A stretch of DNA of 35,973 nucleotides from Lysobacterales bacterium (GTDB lineage Bacteria > Pseudomonadota > Gammaproteobacteria > Xanthomonadales > Marinicellaceae), in NCBI GenBank assembly GCA_020442635.1, contig JAGRJR010000026.1:3765-39737 (forward strand), in the 5' to 3' direction. A program made the position numbers and the translations under genes. The notes under the pieces were generated by a model. It was not told where the DNA came from. It worked only from the letters and a program-made list of their open reading frames with translations, and did not search any database. Numbering within the stretch: position 1 is the first letter of the stretch; each line of letters opens with the position of its first letter. Shown here in pieces: positions 35,718-35,973 of the stretch.

Positions 35718-35973
35718 TCATCGCTGGAGTAGATGAAGCAGGACGTGGCCCATTGGCTGGACCAGTAACGGTTGCGGCGGTCATACTGGATCAAGCCATT
35801 GATGGTCTGGATGATTCAAAAAAACTCTCCGAAAAGCAAAGAGTGGCGTTGGTCGAAACCATTAAACAACAAGCCAAAGCCTGGTCCATCGTCCATATAT
35901 CAGTAGATAAAATAGATCAAATCAATATTTTTCAAGCCACCATGTTAGGCATGAAAAATGCAGTCCAACAACT
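35714..35973 (+). CDS. rnhB: Ribonuclease HII, N-terminal part (3' end outside window)
   Basis: 86 codons are visible before the window ends. The start [20 protein letters not shown] contains the catalytic Asp-Glu pair ([11 protein letters not shown]), and [11 protein letters not shown] follows, both RNase HII signatures. It removes RNA from RNA/DNA hybrids and misincorporated ribonucleotides. lpxB-rnhB order is the usual one, often followed by dnaE. Confidence 0.95.
   Translation, partial: MIIAGVDEAGRGPLAGPVTVAAVILDQAIDGLDDSKKLSEKQRVALVETIKQQAKAWSIVHISVDKIDQINIFQATMLGMKNAVQQ

Overview
The window looks like chromosome of a low-to-moderate GC, free-living (probably aquatic) gammaproteobacterium. 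The support is a canonical trmD operon, the run rpsB-tsf-pyrH-frr-uppS-cdsA-dxr-rseP-bamA-skp-lpxD-fabZ-lpxA-lpxB-rnhB, a UvrY/GacA-type response regulator and type II secretion genes. A deep-branching marine lineage is plausible, but the genus cannot be fixed from sequence alone. There are no insertion sequences, prophage genes, CRISPR arrays, tRNAs or rRNAs.

Layout. (1) 2-5332, + strand: a four-gene envelope cluster. It encodes a DUF1302 outer-membrane barrel (5'-truncated by the window), a DUF1329 periplasmic protein, a YCF48/Asp-box beta-propeller and an MMPL/RND membrane transporter. (2) 5371-7780: gspL-gspM-gspN, overlapping by 4 bases each, with no other T2SS genes nearby. (3) lgt (minus strand), meeting gspN with a 1-base gap. 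(4) hppA (K+-dependent-type membrane pyrophosphatase), a cNMP-binding/EAL phosphodiesterase, a run of hairpins in the following gap (candidate small RNA), and a glycine-zipper envelope protein. (5) ppk2 with a translationally overlapping small coiled-coil/lysine-rich protein, convergent with tkt. (6) A lysine-tailed phasin convergent with a patatin-like lipase, then uvrY. (7) 19669-21946: rpsP-rimM-trmD-rplS-rpmB-rpmG; rpmG (55 aa) is a short gene that is easily missed. (8) 21952-35973: rpsB with a structured leader, tsf after tandem hairpins, and then a nearly gap-free run through UMP kinase, ribosome recycling, isoprenoid/phospholipid synthesis, envelope stress protease, outer-membrane assembly and lipid A synthesis into a truncated rnhB.

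How the genes fit together. The right half is housekeeping: translation apparatus plus envelope biogenesis. The left half is accessory envelope transport and secretion plus energy and storage metabolism: pyrophosphate (hppA), polyphosphate (ppk2) and polyhydroxyalkanoate granules (phasin, perhaps the patatin). I do not see a clearly new multi-gene system. The best leads are the hairpin array at about 12193-12327, the lysine-rich partner of PPK2, the near-identical lysine-rich tails on the phasin and on an extended ribosomal protein S2, the DUF1302/DUF1329/YCF48/MMPL cluster, and a predicted short-acyl LpxA.
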